A DNA stretch of 64,000 bases from Flavobacterium sp. MFBS3-15 (GCF_026107645.2 NZ_JAPCHV010000008.1:1-64000), one strand, 5' to 3'. Counted from the first letter of the stretch, positions 24,503 to 33,858 are shown. Notes: generated from the sequence alone by a model not told the origin. Made by a program: numbers and translations.

Positions 24503-25878
24503 TTACAAGAATAGCCTGGAAAAACATTTGGTTCAAGCCGCTCAACACATTGTTAAGCATCATTCTGCTTACAGCAAGTGTGGCCATCATCACGTTGCTC
24601 ATACTGCTTGAGGAACAGTTCGAAAAGAAATTCAACGATAATATCGAGGGTATTGACCTTGTGCTTGGCGCACAGGGCAGCCCATTACAGCTAATACTCT
24701 CATCGGTATACCAGGTAGATGCCCCTACGGGAAACATTGACTACGCCGAGGCAAAGACCTGGATGCGCAAGCCTATCGTAAAAACCGCCATTCCGCTTGC
24801 TTTCGGCGATAATTACAGGGGCTACAGGATTGTTGGTACTACACCGGAATACCTTGATCATTTTGGTGCCAAGGTGGCAACCGGAAAAGTATTTGCTAAA
24901 AACTTTGAAGTTGTTATAGGCAGCGAAATTGCGCAAAAGCTCGATATTAAGGTCGGTGACAAATTCTTCGGTTCCCATGGCGATGCCGAGGAAGGCGATG
25001 TGCACGACCACCAGTCGTATATTGTAACGGGAATCGCTTCGCCTACAGGAAAAGTGATCGACAACCTGGTGCTTTCCAACATACCGAGCGTTTGGGCGAT
25101 GCACGACCACGGCGAAGCCGAAGGCGGGGAAGGGGATGAGCACGATCATGACCACGATGCCGCAGGCGAAACGCACAGCCATGACGAACATGACCATGCT
25201 GCCGAAGAAGGCGCGGAACATCACCATGAAGACGGGCACGACCACGACCACGACCATGCTGCAGAGGCGCACGATCACGACCACGAAGATCACGCCCATG
25301 ACCATGAAGAAGTCCAAATAAGTGAAGAGGGCAAGCAGATAACTTCTGTGCTGATCAAATTCAAAGGCCCTGTCGGTGTTGCGATGTGGCCAAGGATGGT
25401 GGCGCAAAACACCAAAATGCAGGCAGCATCCCCGGCTATAGAGATCAACAGGCTGTTCACGCTGTTCGGCATCGGGTTGGATGCATTGCAATACCTGGCC
25501 TACGGTATCATGCTCATCAGCGGCATCAGTATATTCATCGCGCTATTCAATACATTGAAGGAACGTAAATTTGAATTTGCCCTGCTGCGTGTCAATGGTG
25601 CCAGCCGCCTTCAGCTGCTGTCGCTGGTGCTTATAGAAAGCCTTCTTTTATGCGTTACGGGATTCATCTTTGGAACGATTGTTGGAAGGATTGCATTAAG
25701 CCTGATATCCGGCTCGTCGGAAACGGAATTTAAAATGTCGTTCAACCCCCTTGAGTTTGTTTGGGAAAAAGAGGGATATTTGTTCCTGCTCACTATCTTT
25801 GTAGGCATTTTGGCGGCGGTTATACCGGCTGTAAAGGCATACGGATTAAATATTTCAAAAACACTTGCAAATGCGTAA
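24499..25878 (+). CDS. FtsX-type ABC permease with a histidine-rich periplasmic loop
   Basis: A 459-residue membrane protein: one N-terminal helix (about 15-37), a large periplasmic MacB_PCD-like domain (about 40-315) and three C-terminal helices (about 330-455) of the FtsX type. Residues 201-270 are an extreme run of His, Asp and Glu, with about 22 histidines, ending HAHDHEEVQ. Such a stretch normally binds Zn2+ or other divalent metal. It is encoded with an FtsX-pairing ATPase and an exported Cys-pair protein, an arrangement I recall from zinc-handling loci. A lipoprotein-sorting role cannot be excluded. Confidence 0.9.
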   Translation: MITRIAWKNIWFKPLNTLLSIILLTASVAIITLLILLEEQFEKKFNDNIEGIDLVLGAQGSPLQLILSSVYQVDAPTGNIDYAEAKTWMRKPIVKTAIPLAFGDNYRGYRIVGTTPEYLDHFGAKVATGKVFAKNFEVVIGSEIAQKLDIKVGDKFFGSHGDAEEGDVHDHQSYIVTGIASPTGKVIDNLVLSNIPSVWAMHDHGEAEGGEGDEHDHDHDAAGETHSHDEHDHAAEEGAEHHHEDGHDHDHDHAAEAHDHDHEDHAHDHEEVQISEEGKQITSVLIKFKGPVGVAMWPRMVAQNTKMQAASPAIEINRLFTLFGIGLDALQYLAYGIMLISGISIFIALFNTLKERKFEFALLRVNGASRLQLLSLVLIESLLLCVTGFIFGTIVGRIALSLISGSSETEFKMSFNPLEFVWEKEGYLFLLTIFVGILAAVIPAVKAYGLNISKTLANA

Positions 25879-26359
25879 GACATTTTTCATTGCGGCACTT
25901 CTCCTTTCCGGGTTTTTCCTGGCATCGGTAGGTTCGCCGTCTCAAATAATATCAACTAAAGAAACCGCAACAACCGTTGCTTCGGATACGCTGACCTGGA
26001 AGCTGCTGGGCCAGATAAAGTATGTAAAGAAACCAAGTGCAGATTATCCTGAAGGGGTAATGTTTCCTGTGGTAAACAGCACCCTGAAGGCCAAGAACAA
26101 AAAACAGATTACCATGAGCGGGTTCATTATCCCGATTGATAATAAGAACTACGCGCTGAGCAAGAACGTATTTGCGTCATGCTTCTTCTGCGGCCAGGCG
26201 GGCCCGGAAACCATCATGGGTATCAAGTTCAAGAACCCCAACATGAAGCTGAAGACCGACCAGTACGTAACGCTTACCGGTACCTTCCGCTATAACGACT
26301 CTGATGTGGACGACTGGATTTACCACGTAGAGAATGCTGTCATCACGAAAGGTAACTAA
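25871..26359 (+). CDS. Exported protein with a Cys-pair motif (DUF3299-like)
   Basis: A 162-residue protein with a signal peptide (1-19, ending FLASVG). The mature part contains the central ITMSGFIIPID strand and ASCFFCGQAGPET, with C104 and C107 as a possible metal or redox pair. This pattern resembles DUF3299 proteins, which often sit beside FtsX-type ABC permeases. The ATG at 25871 is taken because it starts the signal peptide; it overlaps the permease gene by 8 bp. It is therefore probably the soluble partner of that transporter. DUF3299 is my best guess and not certain. Confidence 0.72.
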   Translation: MRKTFFIAALLLSGFFLASVGSPSQIISTKETATTVASDTLTWKLLGQIKYVKKPSADYPEGVMFPVVNSTLKAKNKKQITMSGFIIPIDNKNYALSKNVFASCFFCGQAGPETIMGIKFKNPNMKLKTDQYVTLTGTFRYNDSDVDDWIYHVENAVITKGN

Positions 26360-27048
26360 TGAGGATAACCGATAAAAAAGCCGTTTTTTTTGATCTCGAC
26401 CATACATTGTGGGATTTCGAGAAAAACTCGGCCATAACTTTCCGCACCATTTTCGATAAGCACGGGCTGGACCTGGACCACGAACGGTTCATTGAGCTAT
26501 ATGTTCCCATTAATGAAAATTACTGGAAGCTTTTTCGCGATGGCCTCATAACGCAGCACGAATTGCGGTACGGCAGGCTTAGTGAGGCGTTCCGCCAGGT
26601 GGGGTATGAGGTAAGCGACGAATTGCTCCATACACTTGCGGCAGAATACATCAGGCACCTGCCCGAGAGCAACCACCTTTTTGAAGGCGCTATCGAGATT
26701 CTAGACTACCTTAAGCCAAAGTACAGCCTGCACATCATTACCAATGGGTTCCATGAGGTACAGGCAGGAAAGCTGCGCAATTCCAACATAGAGCATTATT
26801 TTGAAACCGTAACCAACAGCGACATGGCGGGCTGCAAAAAGCCCCATGCCGGTATATTTGAATTTGCGCTAAAGGCAGCCAACGCGGAAAAATGCCACAG
26901 CATCATGATAGGCGATTGCATTGAAGCCGATGTGCAGGGTGCCCTGGATTGCGGCATTGATGCCATATATTTTAACGAATTCAGGAAGGACGCGCATCCT
27001 TCCGTAACCCAGGTACACCACCTGCTGGAACTCAAGAACCTGCTTTAA
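26359..27048 (+). CDS. HAD phosphatase, YjjG-like nucleotidase
   Basis: A 229-residue HAD-superfamily hydrolase. The nucleophile and acid are D12 and D14 in FFDLDHTLWDF. The other motifs are ITNGFHE, the lysine in KKPHAGIFEFAL and the acidic GDCIEADVQGA segment (about residue 175-185). The cap is helical. The layout and the HTLWDFE start are those of the YjjG group, which hydrolyses pyrimidine nucleotides including damaged ones. It starts in the stop codon of the Cys-pair protein gene, so it is on the same mRNA, although a link to metal transport is not obvious. Confidence 0.88.
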   Translation: MRITDKKAVFFDLDHTLWDFEKNSAITFRTIFDKHGLDLDHERFIELYVPINENYWKLFRDGLITQHELRYGRLSEAFRQVGYEVSDELLHTLAAEYIRHLPESNHLFEGAIEILDYLKPKYSLHIITNGFHEVQAGKLRNSNIEHYFETVTNSDMAGCKKPHAGIFEFALKAANAEKCHSIMIGDCIEADVQGALDCGIDAIYFNEFRKDAHPSVTQVHHLLELKNLL

Positions 27049-27050
27049 CT

Positions 27051-27809
27051 ATGAGAAAGATATTTTTACTGCTCGCCCTTATGATTGCGGGTACAGCATT
27101 TGCCCAGGAAAACCCGGTAAACAATTACAAATACGTAATCGTTCCCAGAAAATTTGAATTTTTTAAAGAGCCGAACAAGTATAACCTGAACGAGCTCACC
27201 AAAATGGTTTTCGAAAAATACGGATTTACAGTGTTTTTTGCTGACGAGAAACTGCCAGACGAACTGGCGCTTGACAGGTGTAAGGCACTATATGGCGACC
27301 TCGACAACGATTCCGGCCTGCTTGCAACCAACGTTTATATTTTATTAAAAGACTGTAGCGGGCAGGTAGTATACAAATCGGAAAAAGGAAATAGCAAGAT
27401 AAAGGATTATAAAAAGGCCTATTATGAGGCCCTCAGGGAGGCATCGGCATCAATGGCATCTTTGAACTATAAGTATAATGGTACCGGCTCCGTAAGCACA
27501 AAAGCTATGGTTGTTGAAGAAGTAAAATTCAAGCCATTGCCGGATGCTGCCGCTACAACTACACCCGCGACCGTTACTCCGGTAGTGAATGACAACCAGC
27601 TTTTCGCGCAGCCTATCGCCAATGGTTACCAACTGGTAGACATGACACCCAAAGTGGTACTGAAAATGTACAAGACCTCGCAGCCGGATAATTTTACTGC
27701 GCAGGGCGAAGGTAAAAACGGTGTGGTATTCAAAAAAGGCAATGAATGGTTTTTTGAGTATTATAAAGATGACAAGCTGGTCTCAGAAAAACTGAATATT
27801 AAGTTTTAA
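27051..27809 (+). CDS. Exported protein of unknown function
   Basis: A 252-residue protein with a signal peptide (1-18, ending AFAQ). The sequence opens with NYKYVIVPRKFEFFKEP and a segment FGFTVFFADEKLP-like, as in an uncharacterised family often found in Flavobacteriaceae; a threonine-rich linker (about 163-180) separates two halves. No catalytic motif is visible. It lies 2 bp after the HAD phosphatase gene and so likely ends the operon beginning at 23873. Confidence 0.75.
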   Translation: MRKIFLLLALMIAGTAFAQENPVNNYKYVIVPRKFEFFKEPNKYNLNELTKMVFEKYGFTVFFADEKLPDELALDRCKALYGDLDNDSGLLATNVYILLKDCSGQVVYKSEKGNSKIKDYKKAYYEALREASASMASLNYKYNGTGSVSTKAMVVEEVKFKPLPDAAATTTPATVTPVVNDNQLFAQPIANGYQLVDMTPKVVLKMYKTSQPDNFTAQGEGKNGVVFKKGNEWFFEYYKDDKLVSEKLNIKF

Positions 27810-27900
27810 AGTCATAAAGTCATAAAGTCATAAAGTCGAAAGGCGTAAAGTTGGTGCTCGCGGCGTTATGACTTTATAAACTTTTAGACTTTATGACTTT
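27808..27900. repeat. Tandem and inverted AAAGTCAT repeats
   Basis: Units of GTCATAAA are repeated in tandem at 27811-27837 and reappear inverted at 27865-27900; for example AAAGTCATAAAGTC (27808-27821) is the inverse of GACTTTATGACTTT (27887-27900). It sits between two convergent genes and can form a long stem that could end transcription from both sides. Confidence 0.7.
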
Positions 27901-27901
27901 C

Positions 27902-29179
27902 CTAATACCCATACTTTCCCTTCCATCTCCTGCGGAGAAATTCGCGGTCGGCATTTTCGCGGCTGCTGTTTCCGGGTTCGTAAAACGCGGTATTTTTAAT
28001 TTCATCGGGCAGGAATTCCTGTTCGGCAAAATTGTTATCGTAATCGTGGGCATACTTGTATTCGTCGCCATAGCCCAGTTCCTTCATCAGTTTAGTAGGC
28101 GCATTGCGCAGGTGCAGCGGCACCGGCAGGTCGCCTGTTTGTTTTACAATGCTTTGGGCTTTGCCAATGGCCATGTAGGTAGCATTGCTCTTGGGCGATG
28201 TAGCCAAATATACTGCGCACTGGCTCAGGATTATCCTTGATTCCGGATAACCGATGGTTGATACCGCCTGAAAGGTATTGTTTGCCATGATAAGTGCCGT
28301 AGGGTTGGCATTGCCTATGTCTTCGGAAGCCAATATGAGCATCCTGCGTGCAATGAATTTCAGGTCCTCACCGCCTTCTATCATTCTCGCCAGCCAATAC
28401 ACTGCGCCATTAGGGTCGCTGCCCCGCATCGATTTGATGAATGCCGAAATAATGTCGTAATGCTGTTCGCCCGTTTTATCGTACAGCACCGTATTTTTCT
28501 GTGCAAGCTGCATTACCCGTTCGTTAGTAATCGTTATATCATCCCCTTCGCTGGCATTGATCACCAACTCAAAAATGTTCAGCAGTTTCCTGCCATCACC
28601 ACCTGAAAGGCGCAGCAATGCTTCAGTTTCTATCAGGTTAATGTTCTTTTGCTTCAGGTAACTGTCTGTTTCCATAGCGCGGTGCAGCAGCGCTTCCAGG
28701 TCTTCTTTGGTAAAGGCATTAAGCACATATACCTGACATCTTGACAATAAAGCCGGGATAACTTCAAAGCTTGGGTTTTCGGTAGTAGCACCTATCAACG
28801 TTACCCAGCCTTTCTCTACTGCTGCCAGTAGCGAATCCTGCTGCGACTTGCTGAAACGGTGGATCTCGTCGATGAATAAAATAGGGTTTTTAGCGGTGAA
28901 CATACCACCGCTCTGCTTCGCTTTATCAATCACCTCCCGTACATCCTTTACGCCGGCATTGATGGCGCTCAGGACGTAGAAAGGGCGGTTGCTTTCCTGT
29001 GCCATGATTTGTGCCAGGGTAGTTTTTCCTGTCCCGGGAGGCCCCCACAAAATCAAAGAGGGGATAATGCCCCTTGCTATTTGGTGGGTGAGTGAGCCGG
29101 TTGGCCCCACAAGGTGCTGCTGGCTGATGTATTCTGATAAATGCTGTGGGCGTATGCGTTCTGCTAAAGGTGCTTCCAT
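27902..29179 (-). CDS. rarA: Replication-associated recombination protein RarA
   Basis: A 425-residue AAA+ ATPase of the MgsA/WRNIP1/RarA family that acts at stalled replication forks. Walker A GPPGTGKTT is at 46-54, Walker B with the DEIHRF signature at 104-109, and sensor 1 around IGATTENPSFEV. The C-terminal half (about 190-425) is the MgsA C-terminal domain with the MRGSDPNGAVYWLARM segment. The start at the ATG (29179) gives MEAPLAERIRP, the usual N-terminus. Single gene, divergent from the rhomboid gene. Confidence 0.95.
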   Translation of the reverse strand: MEAPLAERIRPQHLSEYISQQHLVGPTGSLTHQIARGIIPSLILWGPPGTGKTTLAQIMAQESNRPFYVLSAINAGVKDVREVIDKAKQSGGMFTAKNPILFIDEIHRFSKSQQDSLLAAVEKGWVTLIGATTENPSFEVIPALLSRCQVYVLNAFTKEDLEALLHRAMETDSYLKQKNINLIETEALLRLSGGDGRKLLNIFELVINASEGDDITITNERVMQLAQKNTVLYDKTGEQHYDIISAFIKSMRGSDPNGAVYWLARMIEGGEDLKFIARRMLILASEDIGNANPTALIMANNTFQAVSTIGYPESRIILSQCAVYLATSPKSNATYMAIGKAQSIVKQTGDLPVPLHLRNAPTKLMKELGYGDEYKYAHDYDNNFAEQEFLPDEIKNTAFYEPGNSSRENADREFLRRRWKGKYGY

Positions 29180-29300
29180 GTTGTAAAATTACGGATTATT
29201 AGTTTATTTTCTAATACCGGAAGGGTTGCAGGCGGTTAAAATTATCACTGCCATTTTAACAGGAAAATATTTTTGGTTATGTTTTTGACTTGCCAAGAGC

Positions 29301-30089
29301 ATGAAAGACAACAGGGACGACCATTTGATATTTTCGCCTTCGGTAGTGGCATGGCCCCTCTATTTTGTGCTTATACTATGGTTTGTATATTGGGTGGAAG
29401 TGCGTTTCAATATTTACCTGAACGATTTTGGGATTTATCCGCGTACACTTATTGGACTTAGGGGCATCGTGTTTAGTCCTTTCCTGCACGGCGGCCTGGA
29501 GCATCTTTATAATAACTCTGTCGCTTTGCTGGTACTCATTGCAGCTATGCGCTATTTCTACAGGCGGCAGGCGTTGCAGGTAATTGGTTATGGGATACTG
29601 CTTTCGGGTTTCTTTACCTGGCTGATAGGGAGGGAGTCCTACCATATTGGGGCAAGCGGGCTCATCTATGTTTTAGTGAGCTTCATCTTTTTTAAAGGTA
29701 TCCAGACAGGGTATTACCGGCTTGTAGCGCTTTCGTTGATGGTAGTGGTACTTTACGGCGGGATGATATGGTATATATTTCCCGATGTTGAGCAAGGTAT
29801 TTCGTGGGAAGGCCACCTGGGCGGGTTTGTAACCGGGCTGTTTTTTGCGAGGATTTATAAAACCCCCGAATTTAAAACCCCAATCCTTTACGACTGGCAG
29901 CGGCCTGATTTTGACCCTAAACAAGATGCTTTCATGAAGCGCTTCGATGAGAATGGCAATTTTGTCAATCCGCCAAAACCTGAAGATATTGAAGTGGTGG
30001 ATTATGAGATAGTGAGGCCGCCGCAGCTTCCGCCGGTGATTTACAACTATGTTATTGTTCCTGGTAAAAACGGGGAAAATGCCTGTTAA
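29301..30089 (+). CDS. Rhomboid family intramembrane serine protease
   Basis: A 262-residue membrane protein with about six helices. The rhomboid catalytic pair is S119 in HIGASG and H172 in EGHLGGFVTG, and the oxyanion region HLYNN (68-72) is present. It cleaves other membrane proteins inside or near the membrane. The last 80 residues form a proline-rich soluble tail. A -7 box TATTTTTG at 29268-29275 lies 25 bp before the ATG. Its substrate is not suggested by the neighbours. Confidence 0.92.
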   Translation: MKDNRDDHLIFSPSVVAWPLYFVLILWFVYWVEVRFNIYLNDFGIYPRTLIGLRGIVFSPFLHGGLEHLYNNSVALLVLIAAMRYFYRRQALQVIGYGILLSGFFTWLIGRESYHIGASGLIYVLVSFIFFKGIQTGYYRLVALSLMVVVLYGGMIWYIFPDVEQGISWEGHLGGFVTGLFFARIYKTPEFKTPILYDWQRPDFDPKQDAFMKRFDENGNFVNPPKPEDIEVVDYEIVRPPQLPPVIYNYVIVPGKNGENAC

Positions 30090-30110
30090 AAATTTTTTAT
30101 GAGCCGTGAA

Positions 30111-30156
30111 AGTGCCCCGATGTTAAATGAATAAAATTTAACACAGGGCGCTTTTT
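30111..30156 (+). terminator. Terminator of the rhomboid gene
   Basis: A long two-part stem: AGTGCCC (30111-30117) / GGGCGCT (30146-30152) with one wobble, and an inner GTTAAAT (30122-30128) / ATTTAAC (30136-30142), followed by TTTTT. Confidence 0.85.
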
Positions 30157-30250
30157 ATTAGCATTAACGGTTAGTAAACATAAATACTTCTTAATCGTCT
30201 TCTTTTTCATTCGGGATACTTTTGTGCCATTAATAAAACACACAACATCC

Positions 30251-32989
30251 ATGAAAAAGTTCTACTTATTCCTGATGGTGCTTTGTGGTATAGGTGTAAA
30301 GGCCCAAACTTTATTCCCTTACCTGCAGGCACCGTCGCAAACTTCTATTTATGTCAATTGGAAGACATCGTCCAACCCCGAATCGATTGTAGAATATGGC
30401 ACTTCGGCAGATGCATTGACTAACATCGTAAACGGTACCAACACCGTTATGTCGGACACCGGCTATCCAGCCAACTATTTTTACCACACCGTGCAGGTAA
30501 CGGGGCTTACTGCCAACACTAAGTACTATTATCGCATCAGGACGGGTAATGACACTTCGGCTGTTTACAGCTTCAAGACACTTCCTTTGCCGGGCCAGGC
30601 GGCTACTGCCGATGGGCACCTGCGTTTCCTTGTACTCGGCGACAACCAAATGCGCAACGAGCCGAGGTTCGACTCGCTGGTTTCGGCTGCCAAAAGGAAA
30701 ATTGCCGAAAAATGGGGTTCAGAAAATGATCCCGCCGATAACATTGCCCTTACGGTAATGGTGGGCGACCAGGTAGACGTGGGTACGCTCGACCATTATG
30801 AGAATGTACACTTTAAAAAGAACAAAGGGCTTTCGGGCTACCTGCCGATACAGACATTGGTGGGCAACCACGAGACGTATGGTACGCTTGCCATGCAGGC
30901 CTATTACGACCACTACATCCTCGACGGTATGTCGTATCAGGGCATATCTTCGGGTACCGAGAATTACTACGCCAACCAGGTGGGCAACACCCTGTTCATC
31001 GCCATGGACACTGAGCATACCAGTGCGGCACAACTGGCCTGGGTAGCCCAGGTGGTAGAAGCCGCAGACAATGATGCCACGGTAGACTGGATCATTTCTC
31101 TTGGCCACAGGCCGTACCAGGCAGAGCAGTATGTGGGTGACATTTCACCATGGGTGCGCAACAATGCCATGCCGTTGCTTACCGCTTCATCCAAACACAT
31201 ATTGCACATAGGCGCTCACCACCACCTGTACCACAGGGGGCAGCTGAAGAATACGCCAACCTACCAGATCATTTCCGGTGGTGTGGCATGGGACCAGTAC
31301 TGGGGCATGGCCGTAGAGCAGAATTTTGACGATGTGCAAAAAACCATTTCCAACTGGATTTACCAAATCATCGATATTGATGTGAACAACGGCACGTTTG
31401 ATGTGGAAGCCTACTCTATAGGTAGTGTGTACCAGTGGAAGAACAACCAGCTGATGGACGAATTCCACAGATACCTTGGCCTGGAAGCGCCTGCGCAGCC
31501 GCAGATAACAAATCAGCTTAACGGTAACGATGTGGAGCTGCCGCTTACCCTCGAGACAACGACCTACGCTACTGAAAGCGGCCAGGAACTGAACTCTACA
31601 CAATTCATGATTGGAAAGACGCAGGATTTCAGTATCATTGAAAAGGACGTGTACCGTGACTATGAAGACCTTTTTGGCCCTGTTGGGACGCAGGTGGACA
31701 GTACGGCCAACATCAACCTGAATGTGGATATTACCAAACTTACGCTCGCTTCCGGCGATATGCCGAACGGCCAGTATTTTGTAAAGGCACGCCACCGCGA
31801 CCGCAACCTGAACTGGAGCGAATGGAGCGAGGTGAAATCATTCAACATTATAAACAGTACGTTTGCTAATACATTGATACAGCTGGATACGCTGGCTTAT
31901 CTTCCTAATACGCCGATTATCGTTTCATTTTCAGATACTCCGGGCAACAGCACCGATTGGATAGGCCTGTACCGCAACGACCAGACTCCGGGATCAGCAA
32001 GTCCTTCACAGCTATGGGCGTACACAGGTGGACAGGTAAGCGGCACCCATACCTTTACGAACGGCCTTACGCAGCCCGGATGGTATTATGCCGCCCTTTT
32101 TGAAAACGACGGCTACACTGAGATTGCTGACAGGATTTATTTTTATGTCGGCCCGAATGTAGTACTTACTACTAGCCAGCCGGCATACCAAACGGGGGAA
32201 ACAGTTACGGTAAACTTTATCGATGCACCGCACCTTGCGCAGGACTGGATTGGGATTTATAAAGTTGGGCATGTGCCCGGACAGGTCAATTCAACCGATT
32301 GGGATTATGTTACTTCTGCTCAGGGAAGCTTTACCTACAGCGGTCTGGCAGACGGCTACTACTATGCACAGTACCTACTGCAGGACGGCTACAATGCGGT
32401 TGGCGAAAAGGCCTTTTTCCAGATAGGGACAATGATCACGCAACTGGCCATCAACAAAACGGTGTATAACCTGAACGAGAATATCATCGCCACATGGACG
32501 GATGCACCGGGCATTATTAAGGACTGGATTGGTATTTATCACGAAGGCGATGAGCCTAATGTTGACCCGCTGGTAAGCTATACGTATTTTGATGGGCAGC
32601 CGGAAGGTACGATGGCATTGCCGGAGGACAAGCTTCCAACGGAGCCGGGAGGATACTTTATCGTAATTTTTACAGACGATTCGTATAATGAAGTTTCCAA
32701 CAGGATCAGTTTCCAGGTGGATAATACAGCCGGTAATGAGGAGTGGCAGGGGCAGGACGCACTGATCGTGTATCCTAACCCGGCAAAAGCAGGAGAGCGT
32801 ACCTTCATCAAATCGAAATACCGTATCGACCAGATTGATATGTTTGACATGACGGGCAACCTGTTCTACACCTCCAAAAACGTAGAGGATTATAATTTCT
32901 CACTGATCAATCAAAGCCTGCCCACAGGAACCTATATCCTGAAGGTACATTCCAATAAAGTATATACAGTTAAGATCATAGTTAACTAG
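30251..32989 (+). CDS. T9SS-secreted metallophosphoesterase with three DWIGxY repeats
   Basis: A 912-residue surface protein. After a signal peptide (1-18) come a purple-acid-phosphatase-like fibronectin fold (about 20-115) and a calcineurin-like phosphoesterase domain with GDN (about 130-132), GDQVD (172-176), GNHE (205-208) and HHH near 322. Three repeats of about 96 residues (about 545-820) each contain a D-W-I-G-x-Y core (DWIGLY, DWIGIY, DWIGIY). A type A T9SS sorting domain (YPNPAKAG to the final VKIIVN) ends the protein. The ATG at 30251 is chosen because an upstream in-frame GTG lies in the -7 box TACTTTTG (30217-30224). Confidence 0.9.
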   Translation: MKKFYLFLMVLCGIGVKAQTLFPYLQAPSQTSIYVNWKTSSNPESIVEYGTSADALTNIVNGTNTVMSDTGYPANYFYHTVQVTGLTANTKYYYRIRTGNDTSAVYSFKTLPLPGQAATADGHLRFLVLGDNQMRNEPRFDSLVSAAKRKIAEKWGSENDPADNIALTVMVGDQVDVGTLDHYENVHFKKNKGLSGYLPIQTLVGNHETYGTLAMQAYYDHYILDGMSYQGISSGTENYYANQVGNTLFIAMDTEHTSAAQLAWVAQVVEAADNDATVDWIISLGHRPYQAEQYVGDISPWVRNNAMPLLTASSKHILHIGAHHHLYHRGQLKNTPTYQIISGGVAWDQYWGMAVEQNFDDVQKTISNWIYQIIDIDVNNGTFDVEAYSIGSVYQWKNNQLMDEFHRYLGLEAPAQPQITNQLNGNDVELPLTLETTTYATESGQELNSTQFMIGKTQDFSIIEKDVYRDYEDLFGPVGTQVDSTANINLNVDITKLTLASGDMPNGQYFVKARHRDRNLNWSEWSEVKSFNIINSTFANTLIQLDTLAYLPNTPIIVSFSDTPGNSTDWIGLYRNDQTPGSASPSQLWAYTGGQVSGTHTFTNGLTQPGWYYAALFENDGYTEIADRIYFYVGPNVVLTTSQPAYQTGETVTVNFIDAPHLAQDWIGIYKVGHVPGQVNSTDWDYVTSAQGSFTYSGLADGYYYAQYLLQDGYNAVGEKAFFQIGTMITQLAINKTVYNLNENIIATWTDAPGIIKDWIGIYHEGDEPNVDPLVSYTYFDGQPEGTMALPEDKLPTEPGGYFIVIFTDDSYNEVSNRISFQVDNTAGNEEWQGQDALIVYPNPAKAGERTFIKSKYRIDQIDMFDMTGNLFYTSKNVEDYNFSLINQSLPTGTYILKVHSNKVYTVKIIVN

Positions 32990-33017
32990 TATAGGTTAAG
33001 TTAGTAGTTGTAATTCA

Positions 33018-33050
33018 ACAGGGGCGGCCATTGGCCGCCCCTGTTTTTTA
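33018..33050 (+). terminator. Terminator of the metallophosphoesterase gene
   Basis: A perfect 12-bp stem ACAGGGGCGGCC (33018-33029) / GGCCGCCCCTGT (33033-33044) with a 3-base loop and a T run. Confidence 0.95.
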
Positions 33051-33110
33051 TTTAAAATTGAACGATATAGATTAAGGACCTTGCATGATGCGTAAAGCTC
33101 AATCTGGAAT

Positions 33111-33845
33111 TTATCCCCTCTGCCTTACCGCTTCATACAAAAAAGCCCCACACGCTACAGATACGTTAAGCGATCCGATAGACCCGAACATGGGCAGTCT
33201 GGCCTTTTCGTCAACGATTTTAAGTACTGAAGGGTTGATGCCCCTGTCTTCCGACCCCATGATGATGGCTATAGGTTGGTTGAGTTTTATATCATAAATA
33301 TTGTCTTCGGTCTTTTCAGTAGCGGCAACAGTCCTGATGCCTGAACCCTGAAGGTGGAAAATGGCATCCTTGATGTGCTCTACCTTACAGATAGGTACAT
33401 TGAACACTGCCCCCGCCGATGTTTTTACCGTATCGCCGTTTACAGGCGCCGAGCCCTGCTTCTGTATGATGATGCCGTCTACCCCGGTGCATTCCGCAGT
33501 GCGGATGATGGCGCCAAAGTTGCGCGCGTCCGATAGTTGATCCAATATAAGGAACAAAGGTGTCCTGCCGCTCTCCATTACAGTTTCTACCAATACCTCC
33601 AGGTTGTGGAACGCAATGGGCGCAATGCTGGCTACGGCACCCTGGTGGTTATTGTGCGTTAGGCGGTTCAGCTTCTCTACAGGGACATAGGAGAAATTAA
33701 TGTTATGCTTTTTCAGCGTTTTCATAAGATCGCGCATCAGGTCGCCCTGTGCATCCTTCTGGACAAAAACCTTGTCAATTTCCTTGCCTGAGTTTATGGC
33801 TTCAATAATAGCCCGTATTCCGAATATCTGGTGTTCTTTTTCCAT
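33111..33845 (-). CDS. rlmB: 23S rRNA 2'-O-methyltransferase RlmB (SpoU family)
   Basis: A 244-residue SPOUT methyltransferase. The N-terminal substrate-binding domain (IFGIRAIIEAINSG) is followed by the SpoU motifs: motif 1 around ARNFGAIIRTAECTGV, motif 2 IIMGSEDRGI and motif 3 GSLNVSVACGAFLYE, which form the SAM knot. It modifies G2251 of 23S rRNA in the family. The ATG at 33845 is preferred to the longer reading, since MEKEHQIFG is the conserved start and the extra segment overlaps the upstream terminator region. Confidence 0.92.
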   Translation of the reverse strand: MEKEHQIFGIRAIIEAINSGKEIDKVFVQKDAQGDLMRDLMKTLKKHNINFSYVPVEKLNRLTHNNHQGAVASIAPIAFHNLEVLVETVMESGRTPLFLILDQLSDARNFGAIIRTAECTGVDGIIIQKQGSAPVNGDTVKTSAGAVFNVPICKVEHIKDAIFHLQGSGIRTVAATEKTEDNIYDIKLNQPIAIIMGSEDRGINPSVLKIVDEKARLPMFGSIGSLNVSVACGAFLYEAVRQRG

Positions 33846-33858
33846 GCGGTAAAGGTAT

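Noticed and set aside
24700..25491. Minus-strand frame of 263 codons opposite the His-rich permease
   Set aside because: Its valine-rich sequence is the complement of the His/Asp/Glu-coding repeat in the real gene.
27808..27900. Repeat stretch as a CRISPR array
   Set aside because: The units are 8 bp, partly overlapping and without spacers.
30224..30250. GTG at 30224 as start of the metallophosphoesterase
   Set aside because: It overlaps the -7 box and would place nine residues before the signal peptide.
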